Assembly: GCA_905216195.1 (NCBI GenBank)
Contig: CAJMSX010000055.1
Coordinates: forward strand, 1-22,212
Direction of reading: 5' to 3'
Source: an uncultured bacterium
GTDB taxonomy: Bacteria; Bacteroidota; Bacteroidia; Bacteroidales; Marinifilaceae
Length of the DNA stretch: 22,212 bases
A program made the translations under genes and the position numbers. The notes below the pieces were generated by a model. That model saw nothing but the letters and a program-made list of their open reading frames with translations. It had not been told where the DNA came from and ran no database searches. Below, in pieces: positions 7,511-14,655 of the stretch. How positions within the stretch are numbered: the stretch's first letter is position 1; each line of letters starts with the position of its first letter.

Positions 7511-9359
7511 ATATGATACTGTCGATGGCTTTGAGTTTCTCAACTAGCAGGGCCAGACGTTGTTTGGTTTTTTGAATTTTGGAATTCAACTCCCGGATCA
7601 AACCTTCCGATTTGTTGGATTTAGCGATAAAACCGATGTTGTTTTCCCAGGTATGGATATCGGTCTCGAGCTGCCGGATTTTCGCCACCAGTTTTTCCCT
7701 TTCGTTGATGATTTTGTATTCTTTATTCTCTCCTGCATCGAAAGTGGTGATCTTGGCCCTGTATTTTTCCAGGTTTTTATCGAATTCGTCCAGGCTCAGT
7801 TTGTCGAAATGAGCGTCTATCGCTTTTCGGAACTCTTCCTGAAGCGCGTCTTTTTCTTTGATCGGTACGTAGCCGATAGCGGACCAGCGGCTCTGGAATT
7901 CTTTCAATTGCCGGATGTTCTCCTCATTGTCTTCGGAAAGGGTAAAGTTCCGAACTTCTTCCAGCAGCGCTTTTTTCAATTCCAGGTTCTTTTCCTGTTC
8001 CGAATCCTTGGATTTAAAATGAGCGTTCTTGTTGTTAAAGAAGATATCGCATGCTCCTCTGAACCGGAACCATACCTTGTTGGAGTATTTTTTGGGAGCC
8101 GGACCGATTTTTTTCCATTCTTTCTGGAGAGCGATAAACTTATCGGTAGTGGTTTTCCAGTCGGTGCTGTCTTGCAGGGCCTCGGCTTTTTCACACAAGT
8201 GGATTTTGAGCTCCAGGTTTTTCTTTTGCTCTTCTTCCATCTGTTTGTAATACTCTCTCTTCCGGTTGTAAAAGGTATCGCAGGCCGTGCGGTATTTTTT
8301 ATAAATGCGGTTTCTTTCTTTTTGGGGAACGGTTCCCGATTGCCGCCATTCGTCCTGAATATCCGTCATTTTTTTGGCAACTTCGTTCCATTCCTTGAGA
8401 CTGTTGTAAGTTCCTTCCGCCAGAGCGATGGTCTTTTCACAGATTTCTTCTTTTACCTTCAGGTTTTCTTCCTGCTCTTTTCTCAGGTTTTCGAAGAAGC
8501 GGTGGTAGCTGTCGTTGATGCGGGAAGAGGCTGCTTTAAATCTTTCCCAGAGCGCGTCTTTTTGTTCTTTAGGGATGGGACCGATTTCTTTCCACCGGGC
8601 ATGCAACAGTTGCAATTGCTTAAATGCCCCGCTGGTGTTCGTATCCTCGGTGAGTTTTTCAGCTTCTTCGCACAATTGGGTTTTGGCGTCCAGGTTCCGT
8701 TTTAAATCCAGATCCCGCAGCTCTTTGTTGATTTTAATATAGTTGTAAAAATTTTCAACATGGTGGTGGTAATTTTCCAGCAAATCGTTCAACTGGGCCT
8801 GGGGAACCAATCCCGTGCTACGCCAGCGCTCCTGAATATCTTTGAATTCCTGGAAAGTTTTGGTCATGGTTTCTTCCTTTTGCACCAGTTCTTTCAGTTC
8901 TTCGATCAGTTGGAGCTTGATTTGCAGGTTTTTTTCTCTTTCCGCTTCGGTCTGTTTGGCCGCTGCTATTCTTTTTTCCCGGAAAGCTTTGTATAAATTG
9001 TAAAATTGTTCTTTAGGCGGACCGGAGAAAACAAAATCTTCAGCCGGATTTCCATCGGCAGTATACTCGGCTAAAGCTTTTTCATATTCTTCCGTATACC
9101 GGGTTTCGAAAATCTCCGGTAAACTTTCGATGAGGTCTTTCACCTGGTTTGCCGGGAATTCTTCCGTTAACTTCCGGGTTTGCGCGATGATTTCTTCCGT
9201 ATTTAAATTTTTGAAATCTACGTCCGGTAAAGCCTGGTGCGTTTCCTTTTCTTCCGAGGAAAAGGTTTCTTCTTCCGGTTTCGTAATTTCCGATTCATTT
9301 TCTGAGATCTCAGGAGTCCTTTCAACTTCTTCGTTCAGTAAATTTTTGTCTTGCTCCAT
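7509..9359 (-). CDS. DUF349 repeat protein
   Basis: A 616-residue cytoplasmic, highly charged helical protein. The first 50 or so residues are acidic and low-complexity. At least five DUF349 units (PF03993) follow, each with a W-R/K-x-x-G-x-x-P core: RWRSTGLVPQ, RWKEIGPIPK, EWRQSGTVPQ, EWKKIGPAPK and RWSAIGYVPI, spaced about 70-75 residues apart. Between them are coiled-coil helices that often begin EKNLELK. The C-terminus is a further coiled coil (REKLVAKIRQLETDIHTW). DUF349 proteins are widespread in Bacteroidota and resemble parts of the E. coli protein YicH/YhjJ-type charged helical proteins only loosely; their function is not established. It is divergent from the acyltransferase gene and monocistronic, ending in its own terminator. 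Confidence 0.9.
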   Translation of the reverse strand: MEQDKNLLNEEVERTPEISENESEITKPEEETFSSEEKETHQALPDVDFKNLNTEEIIAQTRKLTEEFPANQVKDLIESLPEIFETRYTEEYEKALAEYTADGNPAEDFVFSGPPKEQFYNLYKAFREKRIAAAKQTEAEREKNLQIKLQLIEELKELVQKEETMTKTFQEFKDIQERWRSTGLVPQAQLNDLLENYHHHVENFYNYIKINKELRDLDLKRNLDAKTQLCEEAEKLTEDTNTSGAFKQLQLLHARWKEIGPIPKEQKDALWERFKAASSRINDSYHRFFENLRKEQEENLKVKEEICEKTIALAEGTYNSLKEWNEVAKKMTDIQDEWRQSGTVPQKERNRIYKKYRTACDTFYNRKREYYKQMEEEQKKNLELKIHLCEKAEALQDSTDWKTTTDKFIALQKEWKKIGPAPKKYSNKVWFRFRGACDIFFNNKNAHFKSKDSEQEKNLELKKALLEEVRNFTLSEDNEENIRQLKEFQSRWSAIGYVPIKEKDALQEEFRKAIDAHFDKLSLDEFDKNLEKYRAKITTFDAGENKEYKIINEREKLVAKIRQLETDIHTWENNIGFIAKSNKSEGLIRELNSKIQKTKQRLALLVEKLKAIDSII

Positions 9360-9455
9360 AGTTTGTCTGCCGTTAATTTTTCAGTACTGTATTAGCTCAC
9401 GAAAATAATTTATTTATCTGAAAAAGACAAATAAATGGCGATTTACAATACAGAA

Positions 9456-9487
9456 TTTTAAATTTACGATTAAAGCATTTATCTTTG
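9456..9487 (+). promoter_or_regulatory. Probable promoter of the acyltransferase gene
   Basis: TATCTTTG (9480-9487) matches the -7 consensus. The -33 position 20 bases upstream reads TTTT rather than TTTG. The predicted start of transcription lies only about ten bases before the ATG at 9505. Confidence 0.5.
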
Positions 9488-9504
9488 AATTCTAAACGAA
9501 TGCT

Positions 9505-10386
9505 ATGTTTTCATACCTCTTATATGCTTTTATCTGGTCGGTTAGTTTCCTGCCTTTGAGAATATTATACCTTATTTCGGATATTTCTTATTATCTTTTA
9601 TATTATGTTGTGCGTTACCGTCGTGCAGTGGTTCGTACTAATTTAAAAAATGCCTTTCCTGGGAAGTCTTTGCCGGAAATCGTCCGGATCGAAAAGAAAT
9701 TTTACCGCAATTTGTGTGATATTTTTGTAGAATTATACAAGCCCTGGCATATGTCGCCCCGGTCTATCCGGCGCCGGTGTATTTTCAAACGTACGGATAT
9801 ATTGCAAAAATATTACGATGCGGGGAAGAGTGTAATCGGGGTATTGGGGCATTACGGGAATTGGGAATGGATGGCTTCTTACGCCTTATGGGTGGACCGC
9901 CCGGTTGATTTTCTCACTTTATACAAGCCGATGCACGATAAAGTCTTGGATAAAATGATGTTTCGGATCCGGTCCCGTTTCGGTGCCCAACCCATTCCCC
10001 GGAACGAAATTTTGCGCCGGATCGTCAAAAACCGTCAGGAAGGACGTTTGTTTTTGGCTGGTTTTATTGCCGACCAGACCCCCAACGTCCATAATCTGCA
10101 TTTCTGGATGAATTTTTTAAATCAGGATACACCGGTATTTTTGGGTACGGAACGGATCGCCCGGAAATTTAACCTTCCGGTGATCTCTTTGTATATGCGG
10201 AAAATCAGCCGGGGGCATTACGAGGTGGAATTTGTGGATCTTTGTCCCGATCCCTCTGTGTTGGCTCCCGGAGAATTGACGGAAATGCATACCCGTTTGC
10301 TGGAACAGCAAATCCGGGAAGCTCCGGAATATTGGTTATGGTCTCACCGCAGGTGGAAACATACAAGAAAAAATAGTGAAAACTGA
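9505..10386 (+). CDS. Lysophospholipid/lipid A acyltransferase (LpxL/HtrB-like)
   Basis: A 293-residue protein of the bacterial lipid A acyltransferase family (PF03279), which transfers an acyl chain to lipid A precursors at the inner face of the inner membrane. A hydrophobic N-terminal anchor spans about residues 1-35. The catalytic H-x4-E motif is intact: His116 and Glu121 in GHYGNWE. Family landmarks follow: PVDFLTLYKPMHD, then GRLFLAGFIADQTP, then TPVFLGTERIARKFNLPVI, and the closing EAPEYWLWSHRRWKH. Length is usual. The gene ends 10 bases before the glycosyltransferase start, so the two probably form a cell-envelope operon. Whether it acts on lipid A or on another amphiphile is not decided by sequence. 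Confidence 0.93.
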   Translation: MFSYLLYAFIWSVSFLPLRILYLISDISYYLLYYVVRYRRAVVRTNLKNAFPGKSLPEIVRIEKKFYRNLCDIFVELYKPWHMSPRSIRRRCIFKRTDILQKYYDAGKSVIGVLGHYGNWEWMASYALWVDRPVDFLTLYKPMHDKVLDKMMFRIRSRFGAQPIPRNEILRRIVKNRQEGRLFLAGFIADQTPNVHNLHFWMNFLNQDTPVFLGTERIARKFNLPVISLYMRKISRGHYEVEFVDLCPDPSVLAPGELTEMHTRLLEQQIREAPEYWLWSHRRWKHTRKNSEN

Positions 10387-10396
10387 ACGAAGAAAA

Positions 10397-11413
10397 ATGA
10401 AACGGGTTGCGGTGGTTATATTGAATTGGAACGGAGAGAAGTTATTGAGGCAATTTTTGCCTTCGGTACTTCGGAATACTTCTCCTGAATTGGGTAGGGT
10501 GATTGTAGCCGACAATCATTCTACCGATGATTCGCTGGAGGTATTGAAGCGGGAGTTCCCTGAAGCGGAGGTTCTGATTTTGGAAGAAAATTACGGTTTT
10601 GCCGGAGGATATAACCGGGCGATTGCTCAAATAGAAGCGGAGATCGTCGTGTTACTCAACAGCGATGTGGAGGTTGGGGAGCAGTGGCTGGAACCTTTGG
10701 TCGCTTTATTGGACCGGGAACCTGCAACCGCCGCTGTACAACCGAAGATTAAGTCCTGGAAGGAAAAAGAGCGGTTCGAATATGCGGGAGCCTGCGGCGG
10801 GTACATCGACCGTTACGGTTTCCCTTTCTGCCGGGGACGCATCCTGGACCATACGGAAACGGACGAGGGACAGTACGATACGATCCGGGAAGTTTTCTGG
10901 TGTAGCGGTGCGGCTTTTTGCATTCGCCGGGACGTATATCTGCAATGCGGAGGATTGGATGAAAATTTCTTCGCTCATATGGAAGAGATCGATTTGTGCT
11001 GGAGGCTCCGCAATCGGGGGTACGCTTTAAAGGTGAATCCGGCTTCCGTTGTTTACCACCTGGGAGGAGGCTCCTTACCGATGGATCACCCTAAAAAGTT
11101 ATTCCTCAATTACCGGAATAACTGGGTGATGATGTATAAAAACCAGAGTGCGGGCGACCGGTGGAAAATCCTTTTTATACGTCGCTTGCTGGACGGGGGC
11201 GCCTGGGTGATGTTCGTATTGAAAGGCCGGTGGAACCATGCGGGTTCTCTGGTCTCCGCCTACCGGTCTTACCGGAAGATGAAAAAAAAGTATAAAAGCG
11301 GAGGGGGAAAGAAGGGAAATTCCTGTATGTATAAAGGGAGTATTGTCGTGGCCGCCTGGGTGTATGGAAAAAAAACATTCCGGGATTTGAATCCTAAGAA
11401 ATTTTTGGAATAA
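10397..11413 (+). CDS. Family 2 glycosyltransferase
   Basis: A 338-residue GT-A fold enzyme that moves a sugar from a nucleotide donor, resembling rhamnosyltransferase/WbbL-type enzymes of cell-surface glycan synthesis. It starts VAVVILNWNG, followed by VIVADNHSTDDS, the glycine-rich NYGFAGGYNRAI, and the metal-binding LLNSDVEV (Asp90). The acceptor-side region has FWCSGAAFCIRRDVY, GGLDENFFAHMEEIDLCWR with the likely catalytic acidic residues 196-199, and VYHLGGGSL. The last 90 residues are basic and include two amphipathic or membrane-associated stretches. I chose the ATG at 10397; a GTG at 10376 in the same frame would overlap the upstream gene. No terminator is seen before the sigma factor gene. 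Confidence 0.92.
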   Translation: MKRVAVVILNWNGEKLLRQFLPSVLRNTSPELGRVIVADNHSTDDSLEVLKREFPEAEVLILEENYGFAGGYNRAIAQIEAEIVVLLNSDVEVGEQWLEPLVALLDREPATAAVQPKIKSWKEKERFEYAGACGGYIDRYGFPFCRGRILDHTETDEGQYDTIREVFWCSGAAFCIRRDVYLQCGGLDENFFAHMEEIDLCWRLRNRGYALKVNPASVVYHLGGGSLPMDHPKKLFLNYRNNWVMMYKNQSAGDRWKILFIRRLLDGGAWVMFVLKGRWNHAGSLVSAYRSYRKMKKKYKSGGGKKGNSCMYKGSIVVAAWVYGKKTFRDLNPKKFLE

Positions 11414-11469
11414 TAAACCTTTTCGGTTGGGGATTGTCTTAGTAATAGATGCTGTAAATCATATCCTGC

Positions 11470-12030
11470 ATGAGAAACTTAGAGGATAAAGAAATAATAG
11501 AATTGTTTCACACGAAACACCGGGAGGAGGAAGCTTTCCGGCGATTGGTGGATCAATACAAAGAAAGGTTATATTGGCACATCCGGAAGATGGTGTTGAA
11601 CCATGAGGATACGGACGATATTTTGCAGAATACCTTTGTAAAAATCTGGCAGGGGTTGAAAGAGTTTCGTTATGAATCGCGTCTGTTCACCTGGATGTAT
11701 CGGATCGCTACGAATGAGGCGATTAATTTTCTGAACGAGAAAAGGCGGAAGGTGTTCGGTAATGCCGACGAGATTACGGCAGCGTTGGAAAATACCCTCG
11801 AGAGCGACGTGTATTTTAGCGGGGATAAGATACAGCAGGAATTACAAAAAGCTATTCTTCAGTTGTCCGAACGGCAACGTCTGATCTTCAACATGAAGTA
11901 TTTTGACGATATGACCTATGACGACATGGCGGAGATTTTGGAGGTGGCGGTGGGGACCTTAAAAGCCACCTATCACCATGCCGTAAAAAAGATAGAAGAA
12001 TGTATGCGAATTGTGGACAGTAAATTTTAA
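11470..12030 (+). CDS. ECF-type RNA polymerase sigma factor
   Basis: A 186-residue group 4 (ECF) sigma factor. Region 2 lies at about residues 20-90: FRRLVDQYKERLYWHIRKM, then NHEDTDDILQNTFVKIWQG, then the -10 binding segment SRLFTWMYRIATNEAINFLN. Region 4 is at about 120-180 with LQLSERQRLIFNMKYFDDM and the helix-turn-helix MTYDDMAEILEVAVGTLKA. No region 3 or extra domain is present. It begins 56 bases after the glycosyltransferase and is followed 20 bases later by a small membrane protein that is a likely partner. Upstream I see no good primary-sigma promoter, which would suit self-activation, but that is only suggestive. Confidence 0.95.
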   Translation: MRNLEDKEIIELFHTKHREEEAFRRLVDQYKERLYWHIRKMVLNHEDTDDILQNTFVKIWQGLKEFRYESRLFTWMYRIATNEAINFLNEKRRKVFGNADEITAALENTLESDVYFSGDKIQQELQKAILQLSERQRLIFNMKYFDDMTYDDMAEILEVAVGTLKATYHHAVKKIEECMRIVDSKF

Positions 12031-12050
12031 AGAAATAAATTTTGAAGGTT

Positions 12051-12440
12051 ATGGATGATATGGATGAAAGATACAATAAAAAGAATCCGTTTTCTGTACC
12101 CCCCGGATATTTCGAGCAGTTGACGGATCAGGTAATGGATCGGGTAAAGAAAACGGAAAAACCGCAAAAGGTTCGTTTTATGGTACTGATCCGCCCTTAT
12201 GTGGGATTAGCCGCTATTTTCCTGATAGCTCTTTTCGTCGTGCAGGTCATTTTGCCTCATTTTATCGACGAGCGTAAAATGTTGAAAAGGGAAAACGGAG
12301 AAACGGTCGTCGCCCAGGAAAACGTTGCGGCTGATGAGGTTCAGTTAGATAGTAATTTTAATCCTTCCAGTGACGAAATTTTAGAATACTTGTCGACTGA
12401 AGTAAGTGATTATGAGTTGATTTACGCAGAGCTTTATTAA
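12051..12440 (+). CDS. Small one-TM protein, probable anti-sigma partner
   Basis: A 129-residue protein with a cytoplasmic N-terminus (NPFSVPPGYFEQLTDQVMDRV), a single membrane helix (about 50-70, GLAAIFLIALFVVQVIL), and an acidic periplasmic tail ending SDYELIYAELY. The PPGYFE start is common in Bacteroidota proteins placed right after ECF sigma genes. Position and topology suggest it binds the sigma factor at the membrane, but it has no zinc-binding anti-sigma motif. The ATG at 12051 is preferred over an in-frame TTG at 12042, which is close to the preceding stop. Function is inferred. Confidence 0.75.
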   Translation: MDDMDERYNKKNPFSVPPGYFEQLTDQVMDRVKKTEKPQKVRFMVLIRPYVGLAAIFLIALFVVQVILPHFIDERKMLKRENGETVVAQENVAADEVQLDSNFNPSSDEILEYLSTEVSDYELIYAELY

Positions 12441-12443
12441 AAA

Positions 12444-12905
12444 ATGAAAAAAATGAAATTCGGTATTATCGTAGTATTTCTGTTTGCAAATCTGGTCGCA
12501 TGGGGGCAGCAAGGGAGGTTGAGCGAGGAAAAGCGGAAGGAATTTGACGCCCAGAAAGTCGCTTTTTTTACGCAGGCGCTGGACCTGACTCCGGAAGAAG
12601 CAGCCGTTTTCTGGCCGTTGTATAATGAAATGTTTAAAAAGATCCGGCAAACGGATTGTGAGACCCGAAAATTGATCCGGCAGTCGGGAAATTCCGAAAA
12701 ATTATCCGAAAAACAGGCCCGGGAGGTAGTTCATAAGATATTGGCCAATGAGCGGTTGACTTTGGAAATAAAAAAGGAATATTATGAAAAATTGATGAAA
12801 GTGATCCCGGCTCAGAAAGTGAGTAAACTGGATTGGGTGGAGCATAAATTCCATAAGCAACTGATCGAAAAGATGCGGAAAATGCCGCATGGACCTGGTA
12901 AATGA
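12444..12905 (+). CDS. Secreted helical protein of the sigma cluster (Spy/CpxP-like topology)
   Basis: A 153-residue protein with a signal peptide (MKKMKFGIIVVFLFANLVAW, cut after GQQ). Mature helices follow: RKEFDAQKVAFFTQALDLTP, EEAAVFWPLYNEMFKKIRQ, AREVVHKILANERLTLEIK and EYYEKLMKVIPAQKVSKLDW. The LTPEEAAVFWPLYNE plus KVIPAQKVSKL layout resembles periplasmic sensor or chaperone-like proteins (Spy/CpxP type) often found after ECF sigma/anti-sigma pairs in Bacteroidota. Homology to Spy is not claimed. The ATG lies three bases after the previous stop, so the three genes form an operon. An envelope stress role is inference. Confidence 0.75.
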   Translation: MKKMKFGIIVVFLFANLVAWGQQGRLSEEKRKEFDAQKVAFFTQALDLTPEEAAVFWPLYNEMFKKIRQTDCETRKLIRQSGNSEKLSEKQAREVVHKILANERLTLEIKKEYYEKLMKVIPAQKVSKLDWVEHKFHKQLIEKMRKMPHGPGK

Positions 12906-12945
12906 CCCTCTGAGGTTTCCGGAAGTAAAAAAACTGTTGGAAAAG

Positions 12946-12976
12946 TTTGTAGGTTCAAGATAAAGCACTACTTTTG
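12946..12976 (+). promoter_or_regulatory. Promoter of tRNA-Ser
   Basis: TTTG (12946-12949) and TACTTTTG (12969-12976) are 19 bases apart, a full consensus match. The tRNA begins about 33 bases below the -7 element. Confidence 0.75.
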
Positions 12977-13008
12977 TGACCGCGATAGAGCAGAAATTTC
13001 AGCATACT

Positions 13009-13097
<89 letters not shown>

Positions 13098-13105
13098 AAA
13101 ATCAA

Positions 13106-13137
13106 AGAGCTAAACTGAAAAAGTTAGCTCTTTTTTT
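13106..13137 (+). terminator. Terminator of tRNA-Ser
   Basis: AGAGCTAA (13106-13113) pairs with TTAGCTCT (13124-13131), followed directly by a run of seven T. It lies ten bases past the tRNA. Confidence 0.85.
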
Positions 13138-13198
13138 ATTTACATGGACTGGGATTCGAACCGAAGGGATGGCCGGGGTTCGTAACAGGTTCACGAGG

Positions 13199-13229
13199 AC
13201 CAGGGTCCGAGTAATCTCCCTCTCTCTGC
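13199..13229 (+). repeat. Degenerate copy of the tRNA-Ser 3' end (possible att remnant)
   Basis: The segment aligns with the T arm and acceptor end of the tRNA (about 13068-13097). The best block is CCCTCTCTC followed by T/C-GC; about 24 of 29 tRNA bases match by eye, with one small insertion and one deletion. A partial tRNA copy just downstream of a tRNA gene is what site-specific integration by a tyrosine recombinase leaves behind. It is too diverged to be an active site. Confidence 0.4.
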
Positions 13230-13264
13230 TTAACGCCAAAGACAATTGGCAGTCAAAATATGAC

Positions 13265-13299
13265 AAATCCCGTAAAATCAAGGTTTTGCGGGATTTTTT
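13265..13299 (+). terminator. Strong hairpin terminator with no gene before it
   Basis: A 13-base stem (13265-13277 with 13284-13296, one G-T pair) around a six-base loop, with a T run at 13294-13299. Nothing coding lies between it and the tRNA terminator, so it is probably left from a lost gene. Confidence 0.65.
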
Positions 13300-13353
13300 C
13301 TTTCTTTTCTCGGACATCCGAAAGACACGAAAAAGCCCCGTTCGGACAGAGTT

Positions 13354-13400
13354 TCGTTACTAAATCGTTACTGAAAACGGCACGATGAATTTAGTAACGA
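13354..13400. repeat. Inverted and direct repeats of TCGTTACT upstream of the integrase relic
   Basis: TCGTTACTAAAT (13354-13365) and ATTTAGTAACGA (13389-13400) are perfect 12-base inverted repeats. A third copy of TCGTTACT lies between them in direct orientation (13365-13372). The layout resembles recombinase arm or core binding sites, or the remains of a stem. Confidence 0.5.
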
Positions 13401-13516
13401 TTTCCGGGATAAGTCTTTGATCTGTCGCTTGTTGTCAAAAGAGTGTCTGCTCATAACCTAATTATTAACCGTTCCTTTGCTGCAAGGATTCAAAAGGGAC
13501 TAAACAAGGAGGTAAT

Positions 13517-13576
13517 ATGAGCAAAAGTACATTCAGGATTCTTTTCTATGTGCGGAAGAATCAAGTGAACAAATGA
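13517..13576 (+). pseudogene. Remnant of a Bacteroides-type tyrosine recombinase (first 19 codons)
   Basis: An ATG four bases after AAGGAGGT starts MSKSTFRILFYVRKNQVNK and then meets TGA. This short peptide resembles the N-terminus of the phage-integrase family common in Bacteroidota mobile elements, which usually open with a basic S-T-F-x-(V/I)-L-F-Y-(V/L)-(K/R) strand and continue for about 400 residues. Here the gene stops at codon 20 and no continuation is visible downstream; the next coding sequence belongs to an HTH protein. The likely history is a deletion that removed the body of the integrase. The recognition rests on only 19 residues, so it is moderately sure. Confidence 0.55.
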
Positions 13577-13616
13577 GCAATATATTAGTGAGGCTGTAAA
13601 GAAAAGAAGACTCAAA

Positions 13617-13868
13617 ATGAATATTAACCCACACCGATTATCATTAGAATTAGGTCTTGTTAATGATTTTGTTCGTAAAACAGAAGCCTATACTCTCGGC
13701 TATAAATACAATTCCAACCATCTCAATGAACTTGCTAAAATTCTGGATTGCAGCATTTCCGACTTTTATCCCCCAAGATACGTTGAGGAAAACTGTATCG
13801 AAGAATACCACGAAATCCGTGAACAGCGGCGGCAAAAACTGGAAAAATCAAAGAAACAAGAAAAATAA
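13617..13868 (+). CDS. XRE-type helix-turn-helix protein, probably missing its normal start
   Basis: From the ATG at 13617 the protein has 83 residues. It contains the recognition part of a Cro/C1-type HTH (NPHRLSLELGL, then FVRKTEAYTLGYKYNSNHLN) and the typical third part LNELAKILDCSISDFYPP, followed by a basic helical tail (EIREQRRQKLEKSKKQEK). The frame is open upstream to 13569 and encodes EQYISEAVKKRRLK, which looks like the missing first helix of the domain, but there is no ATG or GTG there. Either translation begins at a rare codon or the gene lost its start in the deletion that cut the integrase. The last 70 bases occur twice more downstream, after each ORF6N gene. Confidence 0.6.
   Translation: MNINPHRLSLELGLVNDFVRKTEAYTLGYKYNSNHLNELAKILDCSISDFYPPRYVEENCIEEYHEIREQRRQKLEKSKKQEK
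13791..13860 (+). repeat. Repeated HTH-gene tail, copy 1 (inside the HTH gene)
   Basis: This 70-base segment encodes the C-terminal tail of the HTH protein. By hand alignment it matches copy 2 (14572-14641) at 62 of 70 positions. Confidence 0.85.
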
Positions 13869-13975
13869 CGTACACATTCCCCGTCCTTGTGTACTTCCGG
13901 AAACAAATCAAAACATCTTTTCAAAAAATCATCAATTATTTTTAACTTTATATCCTAATCCTACAATCGTAAGGT

Positions 13976-14554
13976 ATGGACCAATTACAAGTAATTCAGA
14001 GCAAGATATATCAGATCCGTGGTCGTAAAGTTATGCTGGATAGGGATTTGGCAGAATTGTATCAGGTGACAACCGGAAACCTGAACAAAGCAGTAAAGCG
14101 GAATATCAAAAGATTTCCCCCTGACTTTATGTTTCAACTGACAACCGGAGAATGGGAGTCTCTAAGATTCCAATTTGGAATCTTAGAGACAGGCAGAGGG
14201 AAATACACAAAATATTTACCCTATGCTTTCACCGAACAGGGTTTGGCTATGCTTTCCGGTATATTGAACTCGGACATAGCTATTCAGGTAAACATCAACA
14301 TCATGCGTGCTTTTGTGGCTGTCCGCCAACTGATCGTGAATTCTCCGATTGATAAAATTTCCTTGCTTCAAAAGGAAGTAAAAGAACTGAAAGAATACAT
14401 GGAAGAAGTCTTCACTGACCAAAACGACATTAACGAAGATACCCGGATGCAGCTCGAACTGATTAATCAGACCCTTGCCGAATTGCAAGTGAAAAATAGG
14501 GAACAGGAAAAGAAACCACGCCCAAGAATCGGATTCATAAAGGGTGATGATTAA
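13976..14554 (+). CDS. ORF6N-domain DNA-binding protein, first of a tandem pair
   Basis: A 192-residue protein with an N-terminal ORF6N domain (PF10543, about residues 5-90). It opens QLQVIQSKIYQIRGRKVMLD, followed by RDLAELYQVTTGNLNKAVKRN, RFPPDFMFQLT and YAFTEQGLAMLSGILNS. The C-terminal half (NIMRAFVAVRQL onward) is a coiled coil with LLQKEVKELKEYMEEVF and a basic end. ORF6N domains occur in phage antirepressor-like proteins and bind DNA. At the site where relatives have LRSQ(I/F)xT, this copy reads LRFQFGILET, and the DNA there is a perfect palindrome. Its C-terminal half is nearly identical at DNA level to that of the next gene, while the N-terminal domains differ clearly. It follows the HTH gene by 107 bases. 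Confidence 0.88.
   Translation: MDQLQVIQSKIYQIRGRKVMLDRDLAELYQVTTGNLNKAVKRNIKRFPPDFMFQLTTGEWESLRFQFGILETGRGKYTKYLPYAFTEQGLAMLSGILNSDIAIQVNINIMRAFVAVRQLIVNSPIDKISLLQKEVKELKEYMEEVFTDQNDINEDTRMQLELINQTLAELQVKNREQEKKPRPRIGFIKGDD
14158..14190. repeat. 33-base perfect palindrome inside the first ORF6N gene
   Basis: The arm GTCTCTAAGATTCCAA (14158-14173) is repeated exactly in inverted form at 14175-14190 around a single T at 14174. The centre is the first base of codon 67. The arms lie in coding sequence. Confidence 0.95.
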
Positions 14555-14571
14555 TTTCCCGGTGATGTAAA

Positions 14572-14641
14572 AACTGCATCGGAGAATACCACGAAATCCC
14601 CGAACAGCGGCGGCAGGAACTGGAAAAATCAAAAAAGCAAG
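14572..14641 (+). repeat. Repeated HTH-gene tail, copy 2
   Basis: This lies between the two ORF6N genes and keeps the sequence but not a usable gene. It matches copy 3 (15267-15336) at 65 of 70 positions. The 20 or so bases before it (TTCCCGGTGATGTAAA) are also shared with copy 3. Confidence 0.85.
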
Positions 14642-14655
14642 GGAAAACGGAATAA

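Larger units (their letters stand above)
13138..13516. other. Gene-free stretch after the tRNA, integration scar
   Basis: No credible gene lies here. The stretch holds a degenerate copy of the tRNA-Ser 3' end (13199-13229), a strong orphan hairpin terminator (13265-13299), and a group of related inverted repeats (13354-13400). It ends at a very good Shine-Dalgarno sequence (AAGGAGGT, 13506-13513) in front of a 19-codon integrase relic. A T-loop-like GGTTCGAATCCC is also present on the minus strand near 13152-13163. Together these fit a decayed integration site. Confidence 0.5.

Noticed and set aside
7560..8705. Long plus-strand open frame of 381 codons opposite the DUF349 gene
   Set aside because: It is rich in Phe, Val and Leu, as expected from reading a Glu/Lys-rich coiled-coil gene on the other strand, and shows no domain.
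10376..11413. GTG start at 10376 for the glycosyltransferase
   Set aside because: It would overlap the acyltransferase gene and add seven residues without family support; the ATG at 10397 sits directly before the conserved first strand.
13143..13165. T-loop-like GGTTCGAATCCC on the minus strand, possible second tRNA
   Set aside because: The neighbouring bases do not pair into T, anticodon or acceptor stems, so no tRNA can be drawn.
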